The notes under the pieces are model-generated. The model ran no database searches, was not told the DNA's origin, and was given only the letters and a program-made list of their open reading frames with translations. Below are positions 1-9,926 of a stretch of DNA of 64,000 bases, piece after piece. Every line of letters begins with the position of its first letter. Position 1 is the stretch's first letter. Origin of the DNA: Bacteroidota bacterium (GTDB taxonomy: Bacteria; Bacteroidota; Bacteroidia; Chitinophagales; UBA10324); assembly GCA_018267315.1 (NCBI GenBank), contig JAFDYS010000020.1, forward strand, positions 18,864 through 82,863, read 5' to 3'. Made by a program: the position numbers and the translations under genes.

Positions 1-1575
1 ACTCTTCACCCCTTCCACGTTCAGGATCGGGGTGAATACATTGTTTTTACCCAGCGGAGCAAAAGCATTCGGCATATAAATCTGCGATGGTTGATTAAGG
101 CAAATCTCATTCGACCGGCTGTGAATGGTGTCCTTCACGCCATTCGGAAAAATCATGGAATCTACCGCCACCACGTAATAGCACGGTGTGGCGGTTTCGG
201 TGAGGTTTCCTTCTTCATAATTCAGTGTGGCTGCATTGAGCGAAGTGAGGAAATTAAACCCGTTGCCGTCATCGCGGTAAATTTCATAGTTGATCACTTT
301 ACCGTAGTCCATTTGCGAAGGGTTCCATGAAATGTAGTAAGTCAGATCGCTGAAGGCATATCCCTGAAGCAGCATTGTTCTGCCAAGCGAAGAGGTGTCG
401 TGCACATTGCAGCTGTCGAGCGTGATGAGCCGGTAATAATAGCTGCTTTGCGATGTTTGGGCCGTGGTATCCAGAAACACATTCACAACACTCAGGTCAG
501 GAGGCGAAAACGTGGCCAGTGCGGTAAACGAAATGGAATCCACCGATCGCTCGATCGTGAATGTCTTCAGGTCGGCCAACGGATCCACCGAATATTTCAC
601 TTCAACCGTATTGGCGGCCACCACACTCACTCCCCTCACATAAAGATCATTGGCGGCCTGCACCACATTCAGTGTGACACACACTTCATTTGATGTTGAA
701 AGGAATGCACTGTTCTTTTCTTTAGCCACAATGGTCATGCACAATTCATCTCCATCATTAAATCCCGAAATGGTATCTCTGAGTGTATTGACGGTATAGG
801 TTTGATACAAAACCGGCGGAGCTCCGTTCACTGAAATGAAGAGATCATATTTCTCCACCCCTTTTTGCCAGCGATCGTAGCGGCTCCAGTTTAGAATGAT
901 GCTTTGCGAACACCGAATCACCGTATCCTCCAGCAGGATGGTATGTTGCGGCGATTCATTGATAAGCCCTGTGTTGATGCAACTGTCAATGGCTGCAAGC
1001 GTGTAGCTCATGGTATCGAGCGATGGTGTTGATGCGGCATCAACGTAAGTAGTAACGCCGGCACCGTACACCGTATCAATCGGGTTGTTGAAACCGTTGA
1101 GAAAACGATAAATGATATAGCCAAATGTTTCCGGCGAAGTACCCGGCTGCCAGTTAATGACGGCCTGATCAGCCGAGACGGTCACATAATTAATTATGGG
1201 TGTGACCGGGTCGAGGTTGTCCAGCGTATCAGATTGCAGCACCGTTCCGCCGGGGCAATTGAAATCGCTCTCCATATAATAGAAGTAGGTTGTATTGCCG
1301 CCGTTGCCAACCGGATCAACATAAGAAGTCTGAAACTGATTGAGTATGGTAGCTACGATGGAATAAGGACCATTGATGTTGTTGCTGCGAAAAATGTAGT
1401 AGGCCTGAAATGGCCCGCAGGCGTTTCCCGGCACGCCCCAATCCAGACGGATGTCTCCATTGTTATTCACTGAAACGCAGTGCAGGTAAGGTGGAATGAT
1501 TTGCTGCGCAGACGCGCGAACAGTGACCCAGGCCAGGGCCCCTAACAATACAACCTTTCTTATTCCTGTCGCCAT
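1..1575 (-). CDS. Secreted multi-Fn3 protein with type B T9SS sorting domain (gliding-motility-associated C-terminal domain), 3' end off window
   Basis: The minus-strand frame is open from an ATG at 1575 to base 1 (525 codons), so the C-terminus lies beyond the left edge. The first 24 residues form a signal peptide (basic MATGIRK, hydrophobic core, ending ASAQ). Several fibronectin-III-like units follow, with recurring patterns such as YYIFRSNN, YIIYRFLNG, FTIERSVDS and YEIYRDDGN. At residues 500-507 the sequence YMPNAFAP begins the type B sorting domain, whose usual form is PNAFTPNGDG..DVF; here the Asn/Asp turn is shortened to APLGKNNVF. Proteins with this domain are exported by the type IX system and released or anchored at the surface. 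It starts 19 bases after the M16-like gene on the same strand, so the two may be co-transcribed. No enzymatic domain is visible, so an adhesin or structural role is only a guess. Confidence 0.85.
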   Translation of the reverse strand, partial: MATGIRKVVLLGALAWVTVRASAQQIIPPYLHCVSVNNNGDIRLDWGVPGNACGPFQAYYIFRSNNINGPYSIVATILNQFQTSYVDPVGNGGNTTYFYYMESDFNCPGGTVLQSDTLDNLDPVTPIINYVTVSADQAVINWQPGTSPETFGYIIYRFLNGFNNPIDTVYGAGVTTYVDAASTPSLDTMSYTLAAIDSCINTGLINESPQHTILLEDTVIRCSQSIILNWSRYDRWQKGVEKYDLFISVNGAPPVLYQTYTVNTLRDTISGFNDGDELCMTIVAKEKNSAFLSTSNEVCVTLNVVQAANDLYVRGVSVVAANTVEVKYSVDPLADLKTFTIERSVDSISFTALATFSPPDLSVVNVFLDTTAQTSQSSYYYRLITLDSCNVHDTSSLGRTMLLQGYAFSDLTYYISWNPSQMDYGKVINYEIYRDDGNGFNFLTSLNAATLNYEEGNLTETATPCYYVVAVDSMIFPNGVKDTIHSRSNEICLNQPSQIYMPNAFAPLGKNNVFTPILNVEGVKS

Positions 1576-1594
1576 TCCCTTTTTGTAAAGCAAT

Positions 1595-2878
1595 CTATTT
1601 TGAACCAGCCACCGCTTCAATCATGGAAGCAGGATCAAGATATTGCTGAGCCAGCCGCAGCAATTCCTCTGATGTAGTGGTCCGGGTTTCATTCACCAGC
1701 CGGATGAAATATTCCTTATCCAAGCCAAAAACAATTAGCCCCCGGATGATCTCTGATACATTCAATGGTCCGTCTGCATCTCCGAGTAATACACCCAGCA
1801 TGTAATTACGCACAATCTTCAATTCATCTTCCGGTACCGGTTCATTTCTCAAACGATCTATCTCCCGATAAATTTCCTTCACCGCCGCATCCGTTACGTG
1901 ATGTCCCACTTCAGTTGAAACAAAAAAGCAGGCCGTATTCACGTACGAGGCAATACCGGAATGAACGCCGTAACAATATCCTTTATCCTCGCGGAGGTTT
2001 TGCATGAGCCGGCTACCAAAATAACCACCCAACACGGTGTTGAGAACGCGGAGCTTGGGAAAATCAGGATGTGTTTTATTAACCAGGATTTTACCGGCGC
2101 GGATGGCGGACTGAACTGAATCTTTCCTCTCAATAAAAAACTGCCGGCCGGGCGCGGTTTCCACTGTGTGAGTAAAATGAGAGTCGTTGGATGCAGGAAT
2201 TACCCGCTTACCGAACGTGTCGTCAAGCATCTTTAAATGCTCATCGGTTACTTTACCGGCAGCTATCAGCCTGAACCCGCCATGTACATACCCTGACTCG
2301 TGAAATTGACGGAGGGTTTCTGCAGAAAGTCCGTCGTAATCTTCAGCAGAAGTGGTATAGCCATTCGGATGATTTGCACCAAAGAGACGCAGATTGAATT
2401 CGCGGTGCGCAAGAAAATCCACTTTCTCGAGGTTTACCTTCAGCCGCTGCTTGCTGTTCCGGATGTGCGTTTCCAATTCAGCTTCCGGAAAAGCGGCTTC
2501 ATAAATCATTTCATGCAACAACGGCAGCAGATTCGGCAGATGTTTGGTGAGACAAAAAAGCGTGATGGTGGAATAATCAATGGCTGCATCGGTATTAATG
2601 TTTGCGCCATAGTACTCAAACTCCTCCGCCAATTGCTGCGCGGATTTTGAAGTGGTTCCTTCCATCAGCATTTTCGCTGTGGTGGTTGCCACGGCGCGCT
2701 GCGGTTCCTGCCAGCGGCCGGCATCAAAAAGAAATTCCAGCTTGATCACTTCCTGTGTTCCTGCGCTGATGCGCCACACGTGCGCCCCGTTTGCCAGTTG
2801 CACCGGCTCCACCTGCGGAAGCTCAATCCGCTCTATGTCGCGAAGCGGCGGCGCCACCGTTCTGTCCACAACTTTCAT
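1595..2878 (-). CDS. M16 family peptidase-like protein lacking the zinc-binding motif
   Basis: This 427-residue protein has the two-lobed M16 (insulinase / processing peptidase) layout. The N-terminal lobe contains the typical FDAGRWQEP and LMEGT blocks, and the C-terminal lobe has the conserved LREDKGYCYGVHSG segment. The catalytic HXXEH motif, expected between those N-terminal blocks at about residues 63-70, is replaced by VATTTAKM, so it cannot bind zinc in the usual way. Such proteins normally act as the non-catalytic partner of an active M16 subunit, as in PqqF-like or mitochondrial processing pairs. No active partner is visible here: the next gene on this strand is a secreted Fn3 protein. 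There is no signal peptide, so a cytoplasmic location is likely. The family assignment is firm; the role is inferred. Confidence 0.85.
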   Translation of the reverse strand: MKVVDRTVAPPLRDIERIELPQVEPVQLANGAHVWRISAGTQEVIKLEFLFDAGRWQEPQRAVATTTAKMLMEGTTSKSAQQLAEEFEYYGANINTDAAIDYSTITLFCLTKHLPNLLPLLHEMIYEAAFPEAELETHIRNSKQRLKVNLEKVDFLAHREFNLRLFGANHPNGYTTSAEDYDGLSAETLRQFHESGYVHGGFRLIAAGKVTDEHLKMLDDTFGKRVIPASNDSHFTHTVETAPGRQFFIERKDSVQSAIRAGKILVNKTHPDFPKLRVLNTVLGGYFGSRLMQNLREDKGYCYGVHSGIASYVNTACFFVSTEVGHHVTDAAVKEIYREIDRLRNEPVPEDELKIVRNYMLGVLLGDADGPLNVSEIIRGLIVFGLDKEYFIRLVNETRTTTSEELLRLAQQYLDPASMIEAVAGSK

Positions 2879-3013
2879 AGCGGTTAAAAGTACGAAATGA
2901 AGAAAGGAGTGAGTCAGCGCATGCAGTGGCTGTTGGCATCTTATATCTCATGACGCAAGGCGGCCTTTCTATTCCGATTATCTTGCCCGTGAATCATTCA
3001 CCATTCATTTTTC

Positions 3014-4282
3014 ATGGCCACATCCAAGCCATCCATTGCACCCATCGTCATACTCGGCATCCTGTTTTTCATATTCGGATTTGTGACATGGCTGAACGGA
3101 ACCCTCATCCCCTACCTGCGCATCGCCTGTGAGCTGAACACCTTTCAATCCCTGCTCGTTGCATTTGCCTTTTACATCTCATACTTCGTCACCGCCATTC
3201 CCTCTTCGCGGGTGCTGCACCGCACGGGATATAAACGCGGCATGATGCTCGGGCTGGGCATTATGGCCGTGGGGGCGCTCGTGTTTATACCTGCCGCCAT
3301 GAGCAGAACGTATTCATTATTCCTCATCGGTTTATTCATCATCGGCACCGGATTATCCCTGCTGCAGACCGCTTCCAATCCGTATATCACCATCATCGGC
3401 GACCTGGAGAGTGCGGCGGCACGTATCAGCATCATGGGCATTTGCAACAAAGTGGCCGGTGTGCTTGCGCCATTAGTGCTGGGTGCGCTGGTTCTTTCTG
3501 ATGCAGATCAGCTTACTAAAGAACTGGAGACGCTTCAGGGGGTTGAACGCATAGCACGACTGGATGCCCTGGCGCATCGCGCCATTGTTCCATACGGATT
3601 CATGGCGGGTGCCTTGGTGGTACTTGCTTTATTCGTCCGGTATTCGGGGCTGCCGGAACTGGATGACTCCTCGGTTTCGGCCGGCGATTCAAAGTTGCTG
3701 ACCGCGCCCGCTTCGAAAAACTCTGTGCTGGGTTATCCGAACCTGGTACTGGGTGTGATCGGTATTTTCGTTTATGTAGGTGCTGAAGTGATTGCAGGTG
3801 ATACCATCGGCACCTACGGGCAATCCATCGGCATTCCGCTTTCACAATCGAAGAACTTCACTGCCTTCACGCTCTCGGCCATGGTGATCGGGTACATCAT
3901 CGGCATCGCCACCATTCCCAAATTTATCCGTCAGGAAAAAGCGTTGGCCCTTTCCGCAGCCGTAGGCATTCTCTTTTCATTGCTGATCCAATTCACTCAC
4001 GGTTATTCCTCTGTCCTCTTCATTGCATTACTCGGATTGGCGAATGCGCTGATGTGGCCGGCGATCTGGCCGCTGGCCCTTGAAGGACTCGGCAGATTTA
4101 CGAAGATCGGATCCGCCCTGCTCATCATGGGCATCGCCGGAGGTGCGCTTCTCCCGCTGCTATACGGACGGCTGGCTGACATTCCATCCATCGGACATCA
4201 GCATGCTTACTGGATTTTGCTGCCCTGTTACCTCTACATCCTTTATTATGCCTTGAAGGGGCATCGGTACCGGACGTGGTAA
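3014..4282 (+). CDS. Sugar:H+ symporter, MFS family (FucP/GluP-like)
   Basis: This is a 422-residue membrane protein with about 12 hydrophobic segments. The N-terminus (FFIFGFVTWLNGTLIPYL) and the block GLSLLQTASNPYI are characteristic of the fucose / glucose-galactose permease branch of the major facilitator superfamily. Members import hexoses or N-acetylhexosamines with protons across the inner membrane. The ATG at 3014 gives a normal N-terminus directly before the first transmembrane helix. The gene stands alone: the M16-like gene is divergent and the next gene is convergent, ending 13 bases away. No sugar kinase or glycosidase is adjacent, so the substrate cannot be assigned. Confidence 0.88.
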   Translation: MATSKPSIAPIVILGILFFIFGFVTWLNGTLIPYLRIACELNTFQSLLVAFAFYISYFVTAIPSSRVLHRTGYKRGMMLGLGIMAVGALVFIPAAMSRTYSLFLIGLFIIGTGLSLLQTASNPYITIIGDLESAAARISIMGICNKVAGVLAPLVLGALVLSDADQLTKELETLQGVERIARLDALAHRAIVPYGFMAGALVVLALFVRYSGLPELDDSSVSAGDSKLLTAPASKNSVLGYPNLVLGVIGIFVYVGAEVIAGDTIGTYGQSIGIPLSQSKNFTAFTLSAMVIGYIIGIATIPKFIRQEKALALSAAVGILFSLLIQFTHGYSSVLFIALLGLANALMWPAIWPLALEGLGRFTKIGSALLIMGIAGGALLPLLYGRLADIPSIGHQHAYWILLPCYLYILYYALKGHRYRTW

Positions 4283-4295
4283 CATTTGCTCTGCC

Positions 4296-5543
4296 TCAGT
4301 ACACCATAAATTTTTGAGTGAAAATTTTTCTTGCAAACTGAATACGCGCCACATACATACCGGGCGATAAACTCATGGTGTTTACATTGAAGGTTATACT
4401 ACCGTTGAATGGCTGATTCCGTTTTTCTTCCTGAAGAATTCCCTGCGAATTGAAAACGAGGAACTCCAATTCCGTATTTTCCGGACTATAGCAATAAAAC
4501 CTGATTTCATGTGCTTCAGGAATCACCATGACCTGGACCGTTGCTGCGGACACCGGTCCGGAAACAAGAATGACATGAGAATATTCTTCCGTTCCATCCC
4601 TGTCCACAATCCTCAACCGGTAATATCCTGCAGCAGGAAACGGCCACTCGTCGACAAATGAATAAGAAGAGGATGAAGCGGAAAAACCGGCAGCACTCAC
4701 TTCGCCGATAGCTGCGAAAACAGTTCCATCATCACTTCGCTCCACCACAAAATGATCGGTGTTGAATTCGCTTGCTGTTTGCCATTCTAAAAGATTTCCT
4801 TCGGGAACATTCATTCCGTTGAATGAAATAAGTTCAACAGGCAAGGTAGTCAGCGGCTGCACCACCACATCATCAATAAAATAATATGCGCCGTCGGCGC
4901 CGGGGCCATGGTAGGTGTGGGCAGTATTCGCATCATCTTTAAAATGCCCGATGGTGATGTATTGAAAAGCCGAGGATGGGGTATATTGAAATGAAACCTG
5001 CGTCCATCCGGTACTCCATAACTGGTTTACATAGTCACATTCGGGTGTGATATTGATCGGTTCATGATCCACTTGTGTAAGCGGTGCGGTGGACAGATCT
5101 ACGCCAATATGATCACACGAAGAGCCGTTGTAATTGTTGGTTCCGTTTGAAATGTAAAATGAAATCTCATAAGCGGTGCCGATGGTCATGGGAGCGGAAA
5201 GCTGGATGGCAATATATTCCCTGAAGTTGGCTGTGGAAGCAAGCCACATGGCAAGCCCCATCACGGCATTGCCTGTATGCGCATTGATGGTGCCGAAGGT
5301 GGTGGAAGGTAAATGCACGCCGGATAAACTCGTGGCGGATGTATGCATGTAATCGGGACTTGCATAAGGCCAAGCGAAAAGCGGATGATTGTTTACATCA
5401 TTCCACGTGGTGCAATCATACCATTGCCCGTAACCGGTGGGAATGGCTGAATTAGTTTCAAAGCTGTTGTTGGGAACCAAATTGGTAGCGACTGCTTGTT
5501 GCAGCATCAGGCAAAGACCGATTGCGATACCTACCAACTTCAT
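4296..5543 (-). CDS. T9SS type A sorting domain protein with jelly-roll-like N-terminal domain
   Basis: This 415-residue secreted protein begins with a signal peptide (MKLVGIAIGLCLMLQQAVA). Residues about 20-235 start with NLVPNNSFE, a pattern common at the beginning of carbohydrate-binding-module-like jelly rolls, and contain many Trp, Tyr and Asn residues. A linker domain (about 240-330) carries VELISFNG, LLEWQTASEFN and FVVERSDDG, a module found before many T9SS tails. The last 80 residues form a type A sorting domain ending with GMYVARIQFARKIFTQKFMVY-like beta strands. The binding target is unknown. Its stop is 13 bases from that of the convergent sugar transporter. A surface-binding role is inferred only from the fold-like pattern. 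Confidence 0.82.
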   Translation of the reverse strand: MKLVGIAIGLCLMLQQAVATNLVPNNSFETNSAIPTGYGQWYDCTTWNDVNNHPLFAWPYASPDYMHTSATSLSGVHLPSTTFGTINAHTGNAVMGLAMWLASTANFREYIAIQLSAPMTIGTAYEISFYISNGTNNYNGSSCDHIGVDLSTAPLTQVDHEPINITPECDYVNQLWSTGWTQVSFQYTPSSAFQYITIGHFKDDANTAHTYHGPGADGAYYFIDDVVVQPLTTLPVELISFNGMNVPEGNLLEWQTASEFNTDHFVVERSDDGTVFAAIGEVSAAGFSASSSSYSFVDEWPFPAAGYYRLRIVDRDGTEEYSHVILVSGPVSAATVQVMVIPEAHEIRFYCYSPENTELEFLVFNSQGILQEEKRNQPFNGSITFNVNTMSLSPGMYVARIQFARKIFTQKFMVY

Positions 5544-5713
5544 ACGCCCACACTCTTTAGCAAAATTGAAAGTGATTCACGATATGAATGCTGAGCTTTG
5601 TCATCCCGCGGATTGTATTGATTGATGACCTGGAATACATCAAATTCATTTGGTAAAGATGTGTGGCGAATCACATGGAATTAGAATCTTTGTGACCGAG
5701 AACAGAAGGGGAA

Positions 5714-6238
5714 ATGCTGAACGGGAGATTGCCTGACTTGAAGAATGAACAGACTCACCGTGCTGTGTTGCTCCTTGGCAGCAATCTTGGTGACCGCTTA
5801 CATCACCTGGAGGCAGCGCTGGACGCCATTACCCATACGGCAGGACAAGTAGAAAAAACTTCCGCTGTTTATGAAACACAACCCTGGGGTGTAACCGGTC
5901 AGCCCAATTACCTCAACGCAGCGCTTATCTTGCGCACTCATCTCTCACCGGCCGATTTACTGAATGAGCTGAAAGCCATTGAGCAGCGCGAAGGAAGAAC
6001 GGACCGGAAGAAATATGCATCCCGCACACTCGACATTGATATTCTCTTCTACGACGATCTGGTGTTAAATCTTAAAGAGCTCACCATCCCGCATCCGAAA
6101 CTGCACCTGCGCCGATTTGCCCTCGTACCGCTGGATGAAATCGTGCCTGGTCTTCAGCACCCCGTATTGAATAAATCAGTCCGTCAACTCGTTGCTGCGT
6201 GTGAAGATCACCTGGATGTGAAATTATTTGAGCCGTGA
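5714..6238 (+). CDS. folK: 2-amino-4-hydroxy-6-hydroxymethyldihydropteridine pyrophosphokinase
   Basis: HPPK transfers pyrophosphate from ATP to 6-hydroxymethyl-7,8-dihydropterin in folate synthesis. The 174-residue protein has the standard pieces: LLLGSNLGDR near the N-terminus, ETQPWGVTGQPNYLNAA, and the HPPK signature RTLDIDILFYDD followed by IPHPKLHLRRFALVPL. The length is normal for a single-domain HPPK. The ATG at 5714 is preceded by AGGGGAA, a plausible ribosome binding site. It is convergent with the CHAD gene, with two bases between stop codons. No other folate gene is in the window. Confidence 0.96.
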   Translation: MLNGRLPDLKNEQTHRAVLLLGSNLGDRLHHLEAALDAITHTAGQVEKTSAVYETQPWGVTGQPNYLNAALILRTHLSPADLLNELKAIEQREGRTDRKKYASRTLDIDILFYDDLVLNLKELTIPHPKLHLRRFALVPLDEIVPGLQHPVLNKSVRQLVAACEDHLDVKLFEP

Positions 6239-6240
6239 AG

Positions 6241-7059
6241 TTAATCAGCTGTGGCGCCGTCACCGCCCGGCGGAAATCGTTCCGTGAGTTCATGCAGTAA
6301 CTGTTCTGAATTTTTTGAAGACACTTCTTCCATTTCCGCAATCACTTCCCTGAGTTCCCCATCGGCTTTCATTTGCTCCTTCAGTTTTTCGCCGCGCTGC
6401 ACAAAAACCACTTCATCGTGCCACTTGCCGATGAGTTCTTCCCAATCATTCAGTTTTTCCGATTCCAAAACACCATCCATTAGCACACCGGGCTCTTCTT
6501 CAGCAAATGACCGGTTATACTTCAGTTCTTTCAGGTACTTGCGCAACTGGTGCAATTGAGCTTCGCTGATATTTTGCATTGCCCTCAGCTGATTGATCCG
6601 TTGCAACAGATCATCAAAATATGCTTTCAAATTTTCTGTGGTGATTTCCTTGGCTGCCTTTTGCATTTTTTTCTGAAGTTTCTTTACATCCCTTTTTCCG
6701 CAATCAGTAAAATGCTGTTTGAATTTCCGCTGCGCGGAATGTTCCTTCTTCTCCAAAAATGCTAAAACGGTTTTCTTCGGCACTTGTCCCGCCCGGGTGA
6801 GCGCCAGAATACGCTCCCGCAACAATTGTTTCTCACGAACCCTGCCCGCTTGCTTAAAAATCTTGCGTGCGGCTTTCCAGTCTTCTTCACCAATCAAACC
6901 CTGCCCGGAAAAAAGCAGGATGTTGAACACAGCCCGGAGCTGCTTGAGTGAAACACGCAGGCGGTGAATCGCTTCCGCATCAAACTGCTTCAACGATTCA
7001 TTGGCGGCAGCCAGGGCATCTTCTTCATGTTTCGCAATCGCTTTGCTAAGGACTTTCAT
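6241..7059 (-). CDS. CHAD domain protein
   Basis: This 272-residue, highly charged, all-helical protein matches the CHAD (conserved histidine alpha-helical) domain. Visible motifs are AEAIHRLRVSLKQLRAVF near residue 30, with the conserved His and Arg/Lys face, and LHQLRKYLKELKYNRSF near residue 170. CHAD domains bind inorganic polyphosphate through their basic surface and often occur beside polyphosphate enzymes. None is next to this gene: it lies 77 bases downstream of a TonB receptor gene on the same strand. There is no signal peptide or membrane segment, so it is probably cytoplasmic. The domain call is secure; the biological role is not established by the context. Confidence 0.88.
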   Translation of the reverse strand: MKVLSKAIAKHEEDALAAANESLKQFDAEAIHRLRVSLKQLRAVFNILLFSGQGLIGEEDWKAARKIFKQAGRVREKQLLRERILALTRAGQVPKKTVLAFLEKKEHSAQRKFKQHFTDCGKRDVKKLQKKMQKAAKEITTENLKAYFDDLLQRINQLRAMQNISEAQLHQLRKYLKELKYNRSFAEEEPGVLMDGVLESEKLNDWEELIGKWHDEVVFVQRGEKLKEQMKADGELREVIAEMEEVSSKNSEQLLHELTERFPPGGDGATAD

Positions 7060-7136
7060 TACCGGAATCGCAATGCTCTAATTTACGAAGCGGCTCACGA
7101 CCGGCCATTGACTGACTTCAGTCAGCGCAATGATTT

Positions 7137-9926
7137 CTATCGTTTCCCCCAGTCAAAGACGGCATTGATGTAAGCCAGCCGGCCGACATACGGACCGCCG
7201 TACACTTCATACTTCATGTTGTTGAGCACATTGGAAGCGCCCACTTTCACGTTGAGGTGAATCTTGTTGAAAGACTTATTGATCTGTACATCGAGTTTCC
7301 CATAGGTGGGCACAAAACCCGTGAACTGCGGCGACCCTTCATACAAAAATCCCTGCACCCAGCGATAATTCACACTGAAGCCCCAGTCAATGATGCGCCA
7401 GTCGCCGATGTGTGAATGAATTTCTCTGCCGCTCACACCGATGTTGAATTTATTTTCGGGCGTGTTGTAAGCCGGAATGATGGGATCGGTGGAACCATGC
7501 AGGTCGAGCCGGTTGAATGAATAATTGCCGCTGATGGTATAATACTCCTTGAAGTAGTAATTCAAACCGAGTGAAAATCCCATCGTCGTCACCTGATCTG
7601 TGGCGTTGGAGGCCACGCGGTAAACAGTCAACCCGTTGAGGCGGTTGAAAATCGCATTGTAGTCAATCAGCGCGCCGAGGTTGTAGCCGATGAAATACTT
7701 GTACCAGCTGTAGTATCCTTCCATGTCGAGGAAGAGATGTTTGAACAGGGAAGTGCGGTAACCCAGTTCGGCTGTCTTCACTTCTTCGGGCCGCACCGGC
7801 GCCACATTGAAAAAGACAAGTGAATCGTATTTCTGATTGTCAATGTAATTGAACAAAGATTCCAGCGTAACCAGTGAATCAAACCCGGTGATGTTTCCTA
7901 CGAGAATGGCACGGCCCACATTGTAATAGAGGTACTGATCAGTAAGCGTGGGATTACGGATTGCCGAGGAGAATGAGGCGCGGAATACATTCTGCCCGGC
8001 CAGGTACACGACCGAAGCAGCGGGTGAGAAGAGATACGGGAAGTTCTCATTCTTATCCATGCGAATGGTGGCATTCAGTTTCAACCTTTGATCCATCAGC
8101 CATTTCTCAATGCCGCCGTACACGCCGTACTCATCATTCGTGATCACGCGCCCGGCCGTGTCGCTGAAAATGGTGCCATGTGAATTGGGACGGTACATGC
8201 GGTAGTTGGCGCCCACCGTAATGTCTGCAAACTTTGGTTTGAAGATGTATTCGCCATGAATGTGATACAACGCCGACCGGTCATAGAATTTTGATCCGCC
8301 TTCAGAAAATGATTCTTTGGAAATAATGGAAGTGAACAGCGAATCAAACTCCGGCGTACCCGGCTGGTAAAAGGGATGCTCGCCCGGGCTGAGACTGCTG
8401 TTGTCAGCATAGTTTCTGGAAAGATTGTGAAATGAATCAACCACGCCCGGAATGGTGAGCAAGTAGGCATTGATGGCATCGAGATAGGCCTGGTAACAGG
8501 TATCGCAACCGGGAACAAAAACAAATTGAGGATAATCAGGAAGACTCTGAATATACGGAACAGCGTAAGTCGAGTAATAGGTGTAGTAATCCGTTCCCCA
8601 GTTTACGTCACTCTTGGCTGATTGCGTCATGAGGATGGAAGTGAAATAGGCATCGTAGGAATTACCCGAGTTCTCATTGGTGGCATAAGCGCGCAGGAAA
8701 AATTTATTGTCCTGCCTCACTTCAATCCGGTTCTGGAAAAACAATATGTCTTTCACCGCATAGCGGTTATCGCCCTGGTAGATGGTGGTTCCTGATCCGA
8801 AACTCGAAGCGAGAATAAGCCGGATACTGTCAGTAAGCCAATAGTGCAAAGCGCCGGTGGCTTTGTAGTTGCGCGTGTTGTAGTCCACCAGATTTTTCTC
8901 CATGTAACCTGTGCGGTAAAAACGGTTCAGTCCGGGAAAATTGGCCGTGCTGCCGGTGTAATCGTGAGCGAAATAAAATTCATCACCGTAGCGGTTCACC
9001 GCATCATAGCCGCCGGGATTATCCTTGCCATCCTGCGCATCATAAACGGGATCGAGGTTCGTGGCTTCCCAGTCGTATGCGCGCATCACATAACCGTTCA
9101 GCTTGTAAGCAAGCTTATCCTTTCCTTCCTTATTCTTAATGACCTGATCCCAGCGGATGGCGCCTTCAAACAATTCGCGCTCGCCGAACTTGAGCGACAC
9201 ACTCAGCCCCGGAGTTTGAAACGGGTCTTTCGTCGTCATCGAGATCACGCCGTTGAAAGCATTGGGTCCGTAGTAAGCCGAACTTGCTCCCACGATCAGG
9301 TCCACCTTGAGCACATCAAGATCGGGAGCGCCAAGAAAATTACCGAGAGAGAAATTCAAGCCCGGCGCCTGGTTATCTACGCCATCAATAATCTGCAGTG
9401 AACGAACCGGAGAAGTGGAATTGAAACCACGCGTGTTGATGATCTTGAAACCGAGCGATGCTGAAGTGATGTCCACTCCTTTGAGTTGACCGAGTCCTTC
9501 ATAAAAATTGAAAGCCGGCGTTTCCTTGATCGCAATTTGATCCATGCTCTCGACCGTAAGCGGCGACTGCTTGGCTTTTTCAGATAGTCGGCTGCCGGTG
9601 ATCTGCACTTCACTCAGCACCACTCTGTCCGCTTCGAGCCGGAAGCTGAGTTTGGAAGAAACTTCATTCACCGTAAAATCCCTCGTCACAAAACCAACGT
9701 AAGAGATCATGAGCGTAATGGGGAAACTGCGATTGCCTACATCAAGTGAGAATTTGCCGTCTTCATCAGTTACCACTCCAATGGAAGTTCCTTTAATCAC
9801 CACATTGGCGCCGATAAGCGGTTCTGAGTTGGATTCATCTTTTACCGTGCCGCTGAGTGTTTGAGCATTGCTATAAAATGCGAAGGCAAGAAGAATGACA
9901 AACGTCAAGAGGACGACTCCTTTCAT
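7137..9926 (-). CDS. TonB-dependent outer membrane receptor with carboxypeptidase-D-like N-terminal domain
   Basis: This 929-residue protein has a signal peptide ending at SNAQ (about residue 21). It is followed by a CarboxypepD_reg-like domain (about 22-105; LSGTVKDESNSEPLIGANV and SYVGFVTRDF), then a plug domain (about 110-235; INTRGFNSTSPVRSLQIIDG and GASSAYYGPNAFNGVISM), then a long beta-barrel to the C-terminal FDWGKR. It should sit in the outer membrane and import a ligand using TonB/ExbBD energy. No SusD-like lipoprotein or glycoside hydrolase follows, so it is not a typical polysaccharide-utilisation receptor; siderophore, cofactor or peptide uptake are alternatives. A CHAD gene lies downstream on the same strand. 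The substrate cannot be assigned from sequence alone. Confidence 0.92.
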   Translation of the reverse strand: MKGVVLLTFVILLAFAFYSNAQTLSGTVKDESNSEPLIGANVVIKGTSIGVVTDEDGKFSLDVGNRSFPITLMISYVGFVTRDFTVNEVSSKLSFRLEADRVVLSEVQITGSRLSEKAKQSPLTVESMDQIAIKETPAFNFYEGLGQLKGVDITSASLGFKIINTRGFNSTSPVRSLQIIDGVDNQAPGLNFSLGNFLGAPDLDVLKVDLIVGASSAYYGPNAFNGVISMTTKDPFQTPGLSVSLKFGERELFEGAIRWDQVIKNKEGKDKLAYKLNGYVMRAYDWEATNLDPVYDAQDGKDNPGGYDAVNRYGDEFYFAHDYTGSTANFPGLNRFYRTGYMEKNLVDYNTRNYKATGALHYWLTDSIRLILASSFGSGTTIYQGDNRYAVKDILFFQNRIEVRQDNKFFLRAYATNENSGNSYDAYFTSILMTQSAKSDVNWGTDYYTYYSTYAVPYIQSLPDYPQFVFVPGCDTCYQAYLDAINAYLLTIPGVVDSFHNLSRNYADNSSLSPGEHPFYQPGTPEFDSLFTSIISKESFSEGGSKFYDRSALYHIHGEYIFKPKFADITVGANYRMYRPNSHGTIFSDTAGRVITNDEYGVYGGIEKWLMDQRLKLNATIRMDKNENFPYLFSPAASVVYLAGQNVFRASFSSAIRNPTLTDQYLYYNVGRAILVGNITGFDSLVTLESLFNYIDNQKYDSLVFFNVAPVRPEEVKTAELGYRTSLFKHLFLDMEGYYSWYKYFIGYNLGALIDYNAIFNRLNGLTVYRVASNATDQVTTMGFSLGLNYYFKEYYTISGNYSFNRLDLHGSTDPIIPAYNTPENKFNIGVSGREIHSHIGDWRIIDWGFSVNYRWVQGFLYEGSPQFTGFVPTYGKLDVQINKSFNKIHLNVKVGASNVLNNMKYEVYGGPYVGRLAYINAVFDWGKR

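Noticed and set aside
7109..7124. Palindrome TGACTGA-CT-TCAGTCA between the TonB receptor and CHAD genes
   Set aside because: It has a two-base loop and no T run, so it is not a convincing terminator. It could be an operator, but a single 16-base palindrome is not enough to claim one.
8844..9401. 185-codon open frame on the plus strand
   Set aside because: It is opposite the TonB-dependent receptor barrel and plug region; composition-driven only.
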